Below are positions 1 to 11,179 of a stretch of 64,000 nucleotides of DNA, one piece after another. The stretch comes from Siderastrea siderea. Lineage: Eukaryota > Cnidaria > Anthozoa > Scleractinia > Rhizangiidae. The first letter of the stretch is position 1. Each line of letters opens with the position of its first letter. Below the pieces are notes generated by a model. The model had not been told where the DNA came from, searched no databases, and was given only the letters and a program-made list of their open reading frames with translations. Where the stretch lies: the NCBI GenBank assembly GCA_964030785.1, contig OZ034970.1, positions 42,594,635 to 42,658,634 of the forward strand. The letters are read 5' to 3'. A program made the position numbers and the translations under genes.

Positions 1-365
1 TTTGAGTAGCTTGGAAGCGGAGGGTACTTGCCAACCCGAACACAGCGAATTGTGCATTGTTTATAGGAATATGCAATATTACTGACAGTCTTGGAGGGGG
101 CAATGCAGTTTTAAGAAAAACGGACAATTTCCCTTTGTTATCCTTGGGATGTCTCGTTTGGCTTAATTTCGAGCGCCTCAGTTACTTCTTTAGACGGTAT
201 TTCAGTTTGTAAAATAATTTGACTTTTCTCTTTAGCATTTTTAAAGAATTTAAAGCAAAACTAATCCTAAATTCAACTCAATTCAAACTGACTAACAAGC
301 TAACATTAAACTTTTAAGAAAATTATAGCAAAACTAAACCTAAATTTAAAACTCAATTCAACCTG

Positions 366-1379
366 TCAGAGCTGCAAATGTTTTTCGTCCATAGGCACAG
401 TGTAGCCTCCCCCTGCCACCTCCAGTGCTCCAATCGCTTGTGAGTGGCTGCATCTGCATCGAAGAACCTTCAGGTACTCCTTTCGAAAGTTCTTGTTTAA
501 CAGACCGTATATCACAGGATTCAGAGCGCTGCTTATAGTGGCCAGAAAGTTATACGCTACGTAAACCTCTCGAGGGAATATCCAACTGCCACAAGTCGTG
601 TCCACAATGTCGATCACCAAAATGGGAGTCCAGCAAAGAAAGAAAAACACCACTATCACGAATATTGTGCGCACTACCTTGATTTCTTCCACGTTTGCCG
701 TGCTAGTTTCAGTTCCAGTGTTTTGGAACTTGTTGTTGTGGCTGCGAACAGTTTTAAAGATTCTGGTATAACTATAAAAGATGACACAGGCTGGAAGTCC
801 GACGTAAACCATCATGATAAACACCATGAATGCACCGCTATCTACCTGAACATAGCAGAAAAACTTAGAAGGATGGAAAACCATTTTACGCCCACTGAAC
901 ATGTAAGGTAGTGGAGAACACATGGAATAGAACCATGTCACAATAATCATGATCACGGTTTTCTTTTTGGTGAAGTATCGTCGGTACTTAGCTGGTTTGA
1001 CGACTCGAAAGTACCTGTTCACCGCCATCAAGGTTAATGTGTGAACCGAAGCAGCAGCCAGAGTCATAGCCATGTATCCTTGGTATTGACAAGTTGTATC
1101 GCTAAAAGGCCACTTAGATGTTGCTAATACGGTAAGACATAAAGGACACGCGGTGAAAGCTCCCAGAGAGAAGTCCGAGATAGCGAGCGACGCCACGAAC
1201 ATATTCGGGATTTTTCGCAACCGACGGTTTAAAACCATGATCAAGAGAGTTATAAAATTTCCAAGGAACAAGAAAACCAAAAGAAGCGCATAGGTCCCTG
1301 ATTCCAGAATGACTTTCGCTTCGCTCCTTGACTGTAACTCTTTCATCATGTCTGTCAGTTGCTTTTCTGTAGAATCCAT
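366..1379 (-). CDS. Class A GPCR, melatonin-receptor-like, intact (paralogue 1)
   Basis: Single-exon seven-helix receptor of 337 residues, predicted in the plasma membrane and coupled to G proteins; the ligand is unknown. Numbered from the Met of MDSTEK, which is conserved in paralogues, landmarks are N41 (1.50), D69 (2.50), Trp90 in the first outer loop, C97 and C175 (disulfide pair), N121-R122-Y123 in place of DRY, W149 (4.50), P196 (5.50), CWTP at 249-252 and NPVIY at 287-291. A Cys pair (RCRC) after helix 8 suggests palmitoylation. There is no retinal-binding Lys in helix 7, so it is not an opsin. The NRY motif recalls melatonin receptors, but NPxxY does not. An upstream in-frame Met (1403) adds eight residues that are not conserved. 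The reading frame is uninterrupted, and the tail is a few residues shorter than that of the copy at 30182 because of an indel before the stop. Confidence 0.88.
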   Translation of the reverse strand: MDSTEKQLTDMMKELQSRSEAKVILESGTYALLLVFLFLGNFITLLIMVLNRRLRKIPNMFVASLAISDFSLGAFTACPLCLTVLATSKWPFSDTTCQYQGYMAMTLAAASVHTLTLMAVNRYFRVVKPAKYRRYFTKKKTVIMIIVTWFYSMCSPLPYMFSGRKMVFHPSKFFCYVQVDSGAFMVFIMMVYVGLPACVIFYSYTRIFKTVRSHNNKFQNTGTETSTANVEEIKVVRTIFVIVVFFFLCWTPILVIDIVDTTCGSWIFPREVYVAYNFLATISSALNPVIYGLLNKNFRKEYLKVLRCRCSHSQAIGALEVAGGGYTVPMDEKHLQL

Positions 1380-1403
1380 TTTCAAGGAAGAAATTATCCA
1401 CAC

Positions 1404-2112
1404 TGTTCTTCTCAGAGAAGGGTTCTTTACGTTGGGCTGTAACTATAATGATATAAAAATTAGTTTTATTTTTAATTTTGGTAATTAGTATTATTTATAT
1501 ATTTATATTCTCGAAGGGAAGTTTTTTGTTTTTAGCTGCTGGGTTAGGAAGATGGCAGCCTTTTCAGGATCGGATGGGTGCAATATCTCACTGCATACGG
1601 CAGGTGGTTATATTTATTTCAAAACATCAGCCGACTGTTATTCGTTATCAGTCCCTTCAAAGACACAAATCATTCCTGTTCTTCTCTCGCTAACGTTAAA
1701 AATTAAAAGCTCGTCATTTTAAGTTGAAATGACCGTTTTAAGAAAACGATGCAATACATTCTTCGCTAAGGTTTGGCCAGACCGCTTCAGATAAAGCTTC
1801 AGCTAGCGTAAAAATCGAAGCCAGAAGACACAAACAATGTGAAATCTAATTTTGCTTAAAAAATCGTTTAAACGACATAGTGCTATACCGTTTGTGAGGA
1901 TATTTGTTCTTTTCAAATCAATAGTGAAGTTTTTCAAGCTAGTCCAGAAAACTCTCATAATCTCTTTACTTTTGTGGACGTGCTACTCGTTTAACGATGT
2001 TCAACGACAATCAAATAATTTGACAGGAAGACGTACCTTTTGTGTGAGCAATTATATCAGGTTCAATTATAGCAAGCAACCCACGTAAGAGTGATTGAAA
2101 GCGCACAGGGAC
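1404..2112. other. Upstream flank of GPCR 1, no gene seen
   Basis: AT-rich sequence upstream of the GPCR start. It aligns in patches with 31320-31930 in block A', so it is duplicated flank and may contain the promoter. No coding region or clear promoter element could be supported. Confidence 0.6.
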
Positions 2113-2638
2113 CGATCGCAGTAGCCTCCCACGCAGTCGTTTTTAGGAGAGTCGTATTTCACTCCCCTCCACAAACGCCTGCTTACCGGAGATCAACATT
2201 CCTTTCCGCAGCTTAGCCAATCACATTGAACCTACTCGCGTCCGGTAGGTTGACCTTGACCGCAGGACGCTTTTGCCGGGAATGGAGATGAACAAGATAA
2301 AATAGCATGGCGGAAACAAATGATCTTGATAGAGCTGTTAGCACCGCGTGCTCAAAGTTCAAGATTTCTCGGTTAAATGCATTCCAGATGAAAGCAATCT
2401 CCGAATTTGTGAAGGGAAAAAGCGATATCTTCGTTAGTTTACCGACTGGCTGTGTTGACACTGGAGTTGACGTGGAGAGTGGAGCGCTAAACACTTGTCT
2501 TACGAGCTCAGCACCTGAGTACTGTGGCGATGTCCATGCCAAAGGATTTCCGAAAAATACAGTTGGACGCAGGCGTTTGTGCGGGGGAGTGAAATACGAC
2601 TCTCCTAAAAACGACTGCGTGGGAGGCTACGATCGCAG
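2113..2638. repeat. 9-bp target site duplication CGATCGCAG
   Basis: CGATCGCAG occurs at 2113-2121 and again at 2630-2638, directly flanking the TIR element. The duplicated block A' has a single diverged version, CGATGACAG, near 31910-31920, with the same following text (gtgatatgac), which serves as an empty site. Confidence 0.85.
2122..2629. mobile_element. Mutator-like non-autonomous element with captured helicase fragment
   Basis: A 508-bp element with terminal inverted repeats of about 61 bp starting TAGCCTCCCACGCAG. The first 46 bases of the two arms are identical, followed by two mismatches and another matching stretch. A 9-bp target duplication and long TIRs are the usual signature of MULE transposons. 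There is no transposase. The interior carries a helicase-like reading frame, which resembles a Pack-MULE arrangement. The second copy of block A lacks the element, so it inserted after the duplication or was lost from the other copy. Confidence 0.8.
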
Positions 2639-2642
2639 GTGA
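2307..2642 (+). pseudogene. RecQ-type helicase N-terminal fragment inside a MULE
   Basis: The ORF opens at an ATG followed by GCG. Its first ~50 residues match the region before and into motif I of RecQ-family DNA helicases: a LNAFQMKAISEF segment, then a hydrophobic FVSLPTG approach to the Walker A loop. The expected GKS of the Walker A motif is absent; after LPTG the sequence diverges, which fits a captured first exon joined to non-helicase DNA. The last ~35 codons read through the right TIR. It lacks all later helicase motifs, so it cannot be a working helicase. Family assignment rests on this short stretch only. Confidence 0.55.
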
Positions 2643-4219
2643 TATGACGATATATAATTACCAAATTAAAAACCTAGCTATTCCATAGAATCCAGGTTTC
2701 TACGCAGTAGAAGTTTGAATTGAAAATGTGGTTAATAAGATTGAGATATTAATTTTTTTGTTTCACTCTTTAGTTTCCAAAAAATATTATAAATTAGTAA
2801 GGAAAGATTTTTAGTTTATACGATGCATCTAAGTTCCGTTCTATTCTAAGTTAACAAACTTGTATGAAAAACCATGTGCTTTCTAGTACGAGAACAGGCA
2901 TGCCGTAAAATATCTAAAGTGACCGTGGTCTAGATCGATCTGTTAACTTGAAAAGGGATATTTCCAAAGTTGTCTATAGCCTACGGAGCTGATTTCTATA
3001 CAGTCGATATATTGTTTTACTGAACATAACAACATAACTATTAATAAATAGCCCTAAAGAAATTTGGTCTGAAATTTGATGTCCTCCAAAAATGAAAAAA
3101 AAAAAGGGTTGGATGTACTTGATTCAAACAGGAAAAAACACACCGAATTCTTGGGACATGCATTCTGCAACCCACGCATATTACAAAAATGCTTTGACGC
3201 GCATAATGGCAGTTCATCGAGCTCAGTAACGAGCAACGCTCAATTTGTTTCTAATATTAATTTGATCTCCATTACCCACCGTGAAGGACAATAGATCAGT
3301 GATGGTCTTGTCTTATGGTCCCGCAGGATTTGACCGGATGAAAACTGTTAAAAGGCCTACTTAGTAGGGTACGTGGCTTGAATTAATGCTTGTTGATTAA
3401 AAAAATGATTACTTAAATAGCAACAATAATATCGCGCCATAATCAACTTAATGGTAAATTGCCCAAGGTGAACACAAAGCTGTATTTCTTTGTTTCTTTC
3501 TTTCTTTCTTTTTATTTTTTTTATGTAACAGTTTTAGACAGTTAAGAATCTAAGAGTAAGTTATAAATTTAAAGTTCTGAAAACAACAGAGAGAACAGAC
3601 CTTGGCCAAAGTTTGACCGTACGCAATACGTTTCCTATTTAGTAGGATACGCGGGATACATGAATAAAGAAGCACGGTTAAGGTAGCTGAACACAGTTTG
3701 CGCACGCCTTACAGTTTCAGTTGCCGACGCTACTCAGTGCGCGCGCCAGGATTAAGGAAAGCAAACATGCCACTGATAATTAAAAGTATTTTTTTCTATA
3801 GCCTGCTTAGTGTAAGTTGCGACCCTCTACATTATGAATGCTTATTTACCATTTTGCCAGTTATAAAAGTCCTTCTGCAAGAAATTTGATAACGCTATTA
3901 CTATAACTCTACAACTCTTTTAAAGCAAAGCTTATATCTAGCAGATCTTTTTAAAGGCCTTAAAAGACATTTCGTCTTTTAATTCTAGTCGTATCTTTAG
4001 CCGCCAATCGTGAACCATGGTACATTTAAAATTTTAAAGCATTTTAATTTCCGCTATCGGTCACCGTATCTATTATAACAAGGAAGCGGGATATTGTAAG
4101 TTTCATGTTTTCTTTTAAAGCGTCTTTGCCAATTTCTATTCAGTGTTTTTTTTTATTTTATGGCTAAGACGATATAAACTTGAACTTGTACTTGAAAAAA
4201 TGCAACAGAAGTTCGTAAT
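2643..4219. other. Intergenic part of blocks A and B, no gene seen
   Basis: AT-rich sequence, with a stretch at 3080-3210 closely conserved in block A' (32265-32410), a CTTT-rich run near 3495-3515, and the A/B junction near 3957-3964. The short ORFs are not conserved in reading frame between the copies, so no gene is called. Confidence 0.6.
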
Positions 4220-5252
4220 TTAATTCAACCTGTTCAACTGACGGAACATGATTTACCGCCGCGGTTACCGTGCTGGCCTGTCCTTCCACCATCACTGGTT
4301 CAACGTTCCTTTTCCAGCGGCAGTAGCCACAGCGAAGCACCTTCAGGTACTCCTTTTAAAATTTTTTGTTTAGGACACCGTATATTATTGGATTCAAGGC
4401 GCTGCTTATAGTACCCCAAAAGCTCCATGCCACGTAAGCCTCGCGAGGGAAGATCCAACTCCTGTGAATCGTGTTAACAATATCAATCAACAAAATGGGC
4501 GTCCAACACAGAATGAAAACCACTACAATCACGAATAATGTGCGAGCCACCTTGATTTCTTCAACGTTTACCGTGCTAGCTCCAGAGGCCGTTATCTGGA
4601 AATTGTTGTTGTGATTGCGAACTATTTTAAAGATCCTAACATAGCAGCAAAATATGACACAGGTAGGAAATCCTACATAAACTGTCACCAAAAAGGCTGT
4701 GAATGCACCGCTGTCGATCTGGAGATAGCAGAAAAACTTGGAGGGATGAAACACCATTTTGTGTCCACTGAAGATATAGGGCAAAGCAGCACACATGGAA
4801 TAGAGCCATGTCACAATAATCATGATCGTGGTTTTCTTTTTGGTAAAGTAGCGTCCGTATTTAGCTGGTTTGCCGATTCGAAAAAACCTGTTTACTGCCA
4901 TCAAGGCCAATGTGTGAACCGAAGCAACACCCAGTGTCACAGCCATGTATCCTTGATATTGACAGGTTACATCGCTAAAAAGCCATTGGGATGTTACTAA
5001 TACAGGTCCAGAGAGAGGGCACGCAGAGAAAGCTCCTAGAGAGAAGTCCGACATAGCGAGCGATGCCACGAACATATTGGGGATTGTGCGCATTCTACGG
5101 TTTAAAACCATGGCCAAAAGAGTTATAAAATTTCCAACAAACAGAAATAATAAAATAACCGCAAAGATTGCTGATTCCAGAATGACTTTTGCTTTGCTCC
5201 TCGACTGCAACTCTTTCAACATGTCTCCCAGTTGTTTTTCTGTGGAATTCAT
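4220..5252 (-). pseudogene. Class A GPCR paralogue 2 with a stop in helix 8
   Basis: The seven helices are intact from MNSTEK to NPIIY (D2.50 in AMSDF, NRF in place of NRY, CWTP in TM6, paired loop cysteines), but a TAA at 4356-4358 replaces the CAA (Gln) of the sister copy at 47600, directly after NKKF. The open frame continues past the stop for about 45 more codons with the expected KEYLKVLRC tail, and a one-base indel near the original stop lengthens it. This is either a very young pseudogene or a receptor lacking helix 8 and its tail. The third motif is NRF, as in its sister, so this pair differs from paralogues 1 and 5. Start chosen by conservation of MNSTEK; six further in-frame residues lie upstream. 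Confidence 0.8.
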
Positions 5253-5850
5253 TTCCTCAGATTGTTTCAATCGTCAACTTCAAGACCTTCAACTAGTGAA
5301 TTGGCTCCGTGAGCATGTGTAACTTAGTTCAAACAAAATCGAAATTAGCGCTGACACGTTTGTGGTTGTTTTCCGTTGTTATTAACTGAAAGACAAACCA
5401 AGCGACTCAGCCCGTTAATTAACGAAGTCTACTTTTAATGCGAACGATTACACAAACCACCGATAAAGTGTTGATTAAATTCAAAGAGTTGGCACTTATA
5501 CAAACCAACATGTAGCTTTTCTTTTCTCCAAGACGACAAATATTGGGACTGCGGCCGGTTGTAGAAGATGCTGAGGTGTCCACGTTGGTAAATAAAATGG
5601 CACATTTTAAAATGAAAAAAGAAAAAGAAGAAGAACTAGATAATATTACTAATCAATGTGTTTTTCTTAGTTTTTTTTTTTTTTTGTTATTTTCCGTATC
5701 TTTATTTATTGCTTTTAGTAACCTAAGATGATAAATGATTCAGATTTTTATCTCTATTAACAGCATCGAGGCTTATCGAGATATATCACCTGTTACTGTC
5801 GAACCCGCAAAACAAACACCAATTTTATTCTTGTCTTTAATTAATTTCCC
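5253..5850. other. Upstream flank of GPCR 2, no gene seen
   Basis: Conserved with 48632-49136, including a short A/G-rich and T-rich run near 5610-5690. It probably contains the receptor promoter, but no element could be pinned down. Confidence 0.55.
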
Positions 5851-5871
5851 TACACACAGTAATTTTCAAAG

Positions 5872-6290
5872 AGGTATTTTAACTCCAAAACTGGAGTTAA
5901 AATTTTAGGTTAAAAATAACCTCTTTTGGGGGGTTATTTTAACTCCTTAATTCAACTCCAATTTCGGAGTTATAATAACTCCAGTGGGGGAGTCACTTTA
6001 ACTCTACAAAAGGAGTTATTTAAACTCCATACGGGAGTTACTATAACTCCAAAAGTGGAGTAAAAACTTTAGGTTAAAAATAACTCCTTTTTGGGGGTCA
6101 TTTTAACTCCCAAATTCAACTCCAATTTCGGAGTTATAATAGCTCCAACGAGGGAGTCACTTTAACTCTACTCCATCAAAGACTAGGGTTATTTCAACTC
6201 TGCTCCATCAAAGACTAGAGTTATTTTAACTCCATAATCAGAGTTGTAGTTACTCTGAAATCAGAGTAAAATTAACTCCGGTACATTCAC
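5872..6290. repeat. Left subterminal array of GGAGTTA/TAACTCC heptamers
   Basis: The heptamer TAACTCC and its reverse complement GGAGTTA recur many times in both orientations with variable spacing, often as pairs around an A/T-rich spacer. In transposons such subterminal arrays are often transposase-binding sites; here that role is inferred. Confidence 0.8.
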
Positions 6291-7307
6291 CCTATTAGTT
6301 TCTTAGATAAAAAGCAACATCACACAAATTGACTGTCACTATTAAAGGTACAACATTTTTAATTCAATCTTATTTCATTTTCTTATATGAACAATAGTTT
6401 CTTGCAGAATTTGAATTAATAGTAACATTAAAGTCAATTTCTAAGACACTATAATCATATAAGTATATAATTATATAAAATGAAAATAAAGCATGTACAA
6501 GTATGTATAAACAAAACATGATTTCAAAATATATATATATTAAATTCTCTTAAAATTTTTCTGTATTTTATATTTCCAAAAAATCTCATAAATGTAGTTG
6601 TTCTTCAATATTACTACCTCCATCTGAATGCATCCATGGCGCATAAAAAGAACTTTGTAATTAAGGCTGGATAGTTTTGTGAAATACCCTTTAGAAAGAC
6701 TGATGTCCTTTAGAACCTCTGATTATTCAATCTACAGAAAATACATGGTTAAATAAAACCTTTTCAAATTGTTTCAAATTTTGACTGAAAAACCGGAAGA
6801 ACTCTGGTGAAGCCCTAATGAACAATCTTCCCAGGTAAGAAAGTCAAAACTTTATGAATTCGAATTTGAAGAAAGTTGGAATTCAAATGACAATATAGGA
6901 AAATTCAACAACACTATCTTTTGTTTAAAATTATAACTGGCTCAAAATTCAATTTTCTTAAATTATTATCTGGAACAGGAACAAAGGATTTCTTTTGTGT
7001 GCTTTAAAACCATTTTAAACTTTTTCCCCCTTAAGGAGCATTCAGGGTTTTAAGTCACTATAAATACTGGTATACACCTAATTGCAATAATGTTGTCATA
7101 GAACAATGAAAAAAAGAGAACAGAACAAAGCCAAATAGGAATTCATTAGCCATGGAAATTACATTGTCAGATACATGTATGTATCAATTGAGTTGATAAG
7201 ACAACAGTATTGCAATTAGATTGCGTACAGCTAAAATGAAAATAAAGAAAGTACAAGTGATTTACAATTAAAACATGATTTTAAAATATATATTAACAAT
7301 TCTCTTA

Positions 7308-7447
7308 GAGTGATTTGAATTAACCCGTGAAATAGATACTAAACTGTTACGCACTATTACACACTAATTCCATTGTTTTCTTTTGTTCAGCTTTGGCTAT
7401 TAAACACTAATTGTTAGACATTGTTTCACGGGTTAAGTAAAATCACT
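7308..7447. mobile_element. 140-bp MITE, TTA target site, Harbinger-like
   Basis: Imperfect inverted ends beginning AGTGATTT and containing TTAACCCGTGAAA, flanked by TTA at 7305-7307 and 7448-7450. The paralogous text near 6545-6555 (ctcttaaaattttt) lacks the insertion. A TTA duplication is typical of PIF/Harbinger derivatives. There is no coding capacity. Confidence 0.7.
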
Positions 7448-7952
7448 TTAACTTTTTTCTTTATTTTATATTTCGAAAAAACCTCAAAAATTAATGTGAT
7501 TGTTCTTCAATATCACTACCTTCAGCTGCATGTATGGAGCATAAAATACTTTGTAAGTAAGGCTGCAACAAACAGGATACAATAGTTTTTAAAATGTGCC
7601 TTCAGAAACACCAATGTGCTATATCACCTCCAATTATTAATCTGCAGAGATGCATGGGTTACAGATTTCATTTTTGCCCCTTGTGATATAAACAAATATC
7701 AGTTACAGTGGTTACTAATCACATGATCACCCATGTGAATTTTGGCAAATTCAATTAAAATTAAAATTGATTGTACTAAATTTTGACTTAAAACCACTGG
7801 TCGGGAGCCAAATGATGAACAATCTTCCCAGGTAAGAAAGTCAAAATGTTATGAATTCAAATTTGAAGAAAGCTGGAATTGAAATGAGAATAAAGCAAAA
7901 TTCAGTGCATGTTTGTTCAAACACAACTCCACTTTTCTTTAAAATTATAACC

Positions 7953-8189
7953 ATAAGTCCGAGAAGTATGATCTTCTGGGGGAGTGTACTCCTGAGAAGG
8001 ACTGGTTGTGGTGACATTGACTGACATTGACATCATCAGAGCCAGCTGGCTTGACCCTGATGATGAATTCGCTCAGGTTGTCGAAACGTCAGTCAATGTC
8101 ACCACAAACATTCCTTCTCGGGACTACACTCACCCGGACAATCATACTTTACCAACTTATGATATGACTCATGGGTCCAAACGTTTTAC
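7953..8189. mobile_element. 237-bp foldback element with 12-bp target duplication
   Basis: The two halves are inverted copies: the left arm has aagtatgat ... gtggtgacattgactgac and the right arm its complement, around a ~50-bp centre. It is bounded by AAAATTATAACC (7941-7952) and AAAATTACAACC (8190-8201). The first copy of the internal duplication (about 6935-6950) has the empty site. The 66-codon ORF at 8008-8208 lies in this palindrome and is not a gene. A long target duplication and one arm shorter than the other suggest target-primed insertion rather than a cut-and-paste MITE; this is inference. Confidence 0.65.
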
Positions 8190-8226
8190 AAAATTACAAC
8201 CGGCTTAAATTTTAATTTTCATTTAA

Positions 8227-9406
8227 GGCCCACCTTCACACAAAAGACCTTGCGCACCGCGGTTGCTGTTTATGAATTTCATGTAACACGAAATTGTTTC
8301 TGAGCAGGTTTTCTTTGAAAATCCGTTTCCTTCAGAGTCATCTTGTTGAAATTCGTCCATCAGCATGCAGGAATTTATTCTTCAATTATCAAGCTGTTGT
8401 TTCCAGGAATTATTTTGTGACTGTGCTGGCCAAACGTGTTTTTTTTTTTCACTCCTACTTTGTCTAATATGTTGCTGCCAAAGTTACCTCGCAGTTAAAA
8501 ATGCTGTATGGTTATCCCGAAGGAGAATATTGTCAGTATTCGTCTCAGAGGAACTTGTGTTATGAAGCAAAAAAAAAAACAAAAACAAAAACAAAAAACA
8601 GAGAATTAATGAATCTCTTGTAGTGATCTGATTGTATTGGATGCGGGACCTTCGCAAGTAAGTTTGATTCGTACGATTCGATTTTATTAGCGGGATGTAA
8701 ACAAAACGGCTCGCGACTGTGTAATAAATGAATGGTTTTGCAGAACTGTTTGCTTTTTCTTCCTCTGTGTCTATCGTCGTATGATTGAATTCAATAATAG
8801 TTTTCTTAGTTAGGTTCAGGTAGATTTGATCAAAGATTTGTACATATGTATGGCTGGCTTTCAACGGTTACAGCTGTAATGCAGGAGTCACCCGACAAGT
8901 GCTATTTTGCGAGCGATAATCAGTGAGTTGCTATCCAGTTGTATACGCTGTTTACAGGTATTCCCCTTCAGACCAACCTCTACAATGACTTGAAAAGACC
9001 TTAAAAATCACTGTTACTTTATAAGACAATAAGATTGCAATTTGCAAACAAAAACAATTGAATGTCGAAGTAAATGTTAGTCGCTTGCTGGCACTTAGAA
9101 ATGCAAACATAAACTGAGTTCTCGCTTTCTATTTCATTGAAACTTTCATGCGACGAACTACACATAATTCCAACGTTTTGAGGAGTAAATGCATTTCATG
9201 GAAGCCAAAAGACTTGTAGATTGAGGTCGTTCATGTAGATTGGTGCAAATCGCTACAAGTTCGCTGTTTCGATTTGTTTTAAATATATGTGACGATTTTC
9301 TCGCTCGCAGAAATATTCTGGCAACCAATCGGATCGCGAGAAGGACAATAAAGCCATTTGAAAACAACAACAAACGGTCGCAAGGCCATTTGGGTGAAGG
9401 TGGGCC
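8227..9406. mobile_element. 1.18-kb TTAA-flanked TIR element
   Basis: Ends GGCCCACCTTCAC / complement, with matching stretches continuing for about 30 bp (CCTTGCG), flanked by TTAA at 8223-8226 and 9407-9410. TTAA targets are used by piggyBac and Kolobok elements. The interior contains A-rich and AT-rich DNA without a convincing transposase, so it is probably non-autonomous. The paralogous text at 6950-6960 (ttcttaaatta) serves as an unoccupied site. Confidence 0.7.
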
Positions 9407-10238
9407 TTAAAGTATAAGGACTGGTAAAATTGTTCATCATATTACCAACACAGCTTTCATGAATTGACATCCACCAAAAGTCAAAGTTAGCTTCTTGAAC
9501 TTGCACCGACACGCATGAACGCAATTCCTAAATGACCACCACAGCCAATTAATAAATAAAATGAATGAATTTTAGTCAAACATGGTATCATCCATTTTCT
9601 CAAATGCTTGACATCTGCAGAGAAGCAGGCCCTTAGATGTGGTCAACAACAACATAGTTTCCAACAGCCTTCAAAATTTTGTTACAAAAACACAATGATA
9701 TCATTCACGTTTTCTTGCAATGCAAATTAGTCTTCATCGAGTAAAAAAAGGCTAAAACATGGAGGTCATTTAAGGTTGTTTACCTTCCAATAATATCTTT
9801 CAAACAAGAATATTTCCACCAAAGAATTGTTGAACTCTTTACATTTAAATGCTACAGTTTTCAATGGCAATCCCCAGACTTTATAATGCTAACAATTATT
9901 GCAACAAAACAGTGTCAAAAGAACTGAACACGAAGATGCAGGCATACAGCTTTACAGCTAACCGTTTGTATTCACCTTAAGCTCCCTAGCTAGTAACATC
10001 TCCTTTGAATGACAAACTGGAAGGGAAGCCTTTAGGCTGAGAGTAAATTGAAGTTCCAAGCTTAACCTTACCGGCAAAACGTCCATATTTCCTACGTTTG
10101 GCCTTTTGCAAATTCAACAATCCGCCAAAACAGTAGTTGATCCACTGTTGTTAATATGTTCACAACGTCGATTTCATTTGTTCAAGTTTCGATCCAAAAA
10201 TCGACATGCAAGGCTCCAAAACTTTTCTTGGCACGTAA

Positions 10239-10718
10239 TGCGCCGATCAATTCGAAAGTTCAACATCCCCCCCCCCGGGCAACCCCCCGGGCATTTGAAC
10301 TTTTGAAGATTGGCTTGTTCAAATTCCCTCCCCTCGGGGCAAGAAAGCCGTTCAAATGCCCCACCAATTAGTACTGAACTGCCTCTCCTCAAAGACAAAT
10401 TTGGTCTTCAATCAAGCACTTTACATGCCTTTCAGAGAGAGATATGCCGTAATGACACCTTCAATCTTCTTTTAAAGACCCTTTTCAAAGAGTTATTCAC
10501 TAACAAAGGCGAAATTCTATCTTGTAAATCCGTCAGACCCAGCAAAAACCGGAAAAATTCACAGGCCTACTACGTCAGAACAAGAGATAAGTCCGGTTCA
10601 AATTCCCCACCCTTCCAACGCAACGTTCAAATTCCCCCCTCTCAGGGCACGATGCACAGTCAAATGCCCGGGGTATGCCCCGGGGGGGGGATGTTGAAGT
10701 TTCGAATTGATCGGCGCA
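10239..10718. mobile_element. 480-bp Harbinger-like MITE, copy 1
   Basis: Inverted ends TGCGCCGATCAATTCGAAA, followed by a CAACATC and C-rich tract, flanked by TAA at 10236-10238 and 10719-10721. An inverted related copy sits at 20755-21156; both share interior text such as gagttattcactaacaaagg and the repeated modules tttgaac and gggcatttga near each end. There is no transposase. Confidence 0.75.
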
Positions 10719-11179
10719 TAATCCAATGCAAAAGATGCAATCGTCCACCTTTGTTTTAACTTCAGAGATGCTTTTTTGTCCTCAAACTACGAACAAATGC
10801 TAGCTAAATGAATCTTGCTTCCGTCGAGCAACCGTCACTTTCAAAATGGCATGGCGCCTGCTCTAATGTTACAAAGATCACATGACTCAATATTGACAAC
10901 TGCTGACCAGTGAATACAGGCGCATTGATTTCGGGCTCTTGAATTGAAATATTAGAATTCACGCCATTTTAGACAGGAACTTACCAAACTTTTGATTTCA
11001 GTGGATGAATTACCACAATATCTTTTGATTTATTTCCAAAAAATGCGTTCGTAATTAAATTGAGATCGAAGTTTATCATAGAAATGAAACGCGAGTCCCT
11101 GCATTCCGCCTTCAACCCTAACCCCCCAAAATAAAATGTACCTCTTGTAGCAGAGTAAAAAAAATACAATAATAAAATA

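Larger units (their letters stand above)
1..3964. repeat. Segmental duplication block A, copy 1
   Basis: This stretch matches 29792-33186 nearly end to end in the same orientation: the shared opening text around 1-50, the GPCR gene, its upstream region, and the conserved stretch near 3080-3210 (matching about 32265-32410). The copy probably extends left of the window, since the match is already in progress at base 1. It differs from the second copy by the Mutator-like insertion at 2122-2629 and many small indels. The match ends near the sequence ggccttaa, where block B begins here but unrelated DNA begins at 33187. Confidence 0.85.
3957..5850. repeat. Segmental duplication block B, copy 1
   Basis: Matches 47341-49136 in the same orientation, from the text ttaaaagacat through the GPCR and its upstream flank to ttaatttcccta. 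The match resumes at 11680 (ttattgcggcttttcatttc) after the 5.8-kb insertion, which is absent from the other copy. Confidence 0.87.
6477..8220. repeat. Old direct duplication inside the 5.8-kb element
   Basis: About 6477-6960 is repeated, diverged, at about 7232-8220. Shared landmarks are aaaatgaaaataaag at both starts, the ttgttcttcaatat block (near 6600 and 7500), and the aacaatcttcccaggtaag block (6820 and 7820). The second copy has two extra insertions, and the first copy gives their empty sites. Confidence 0.75.

Noticed and set aside
723..911. Plus-strand ORFs opposite the GPCRs (also at 4611-5000, 25130-25336, 30554-30742, 47990-48349), similar to one another.
   Set aside because: They are antisense shadows of the conserved TM5 and inner-loop region; their similarity follows from the receptor frame on the other strand.
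8008..8208. 66-codon ORF that looks protein-like (DPDDEFAQVVETSVNV).
   Set aside because: It lies inside a foldback element with target duplications and spans its palindrome, so it is repeat sequence.
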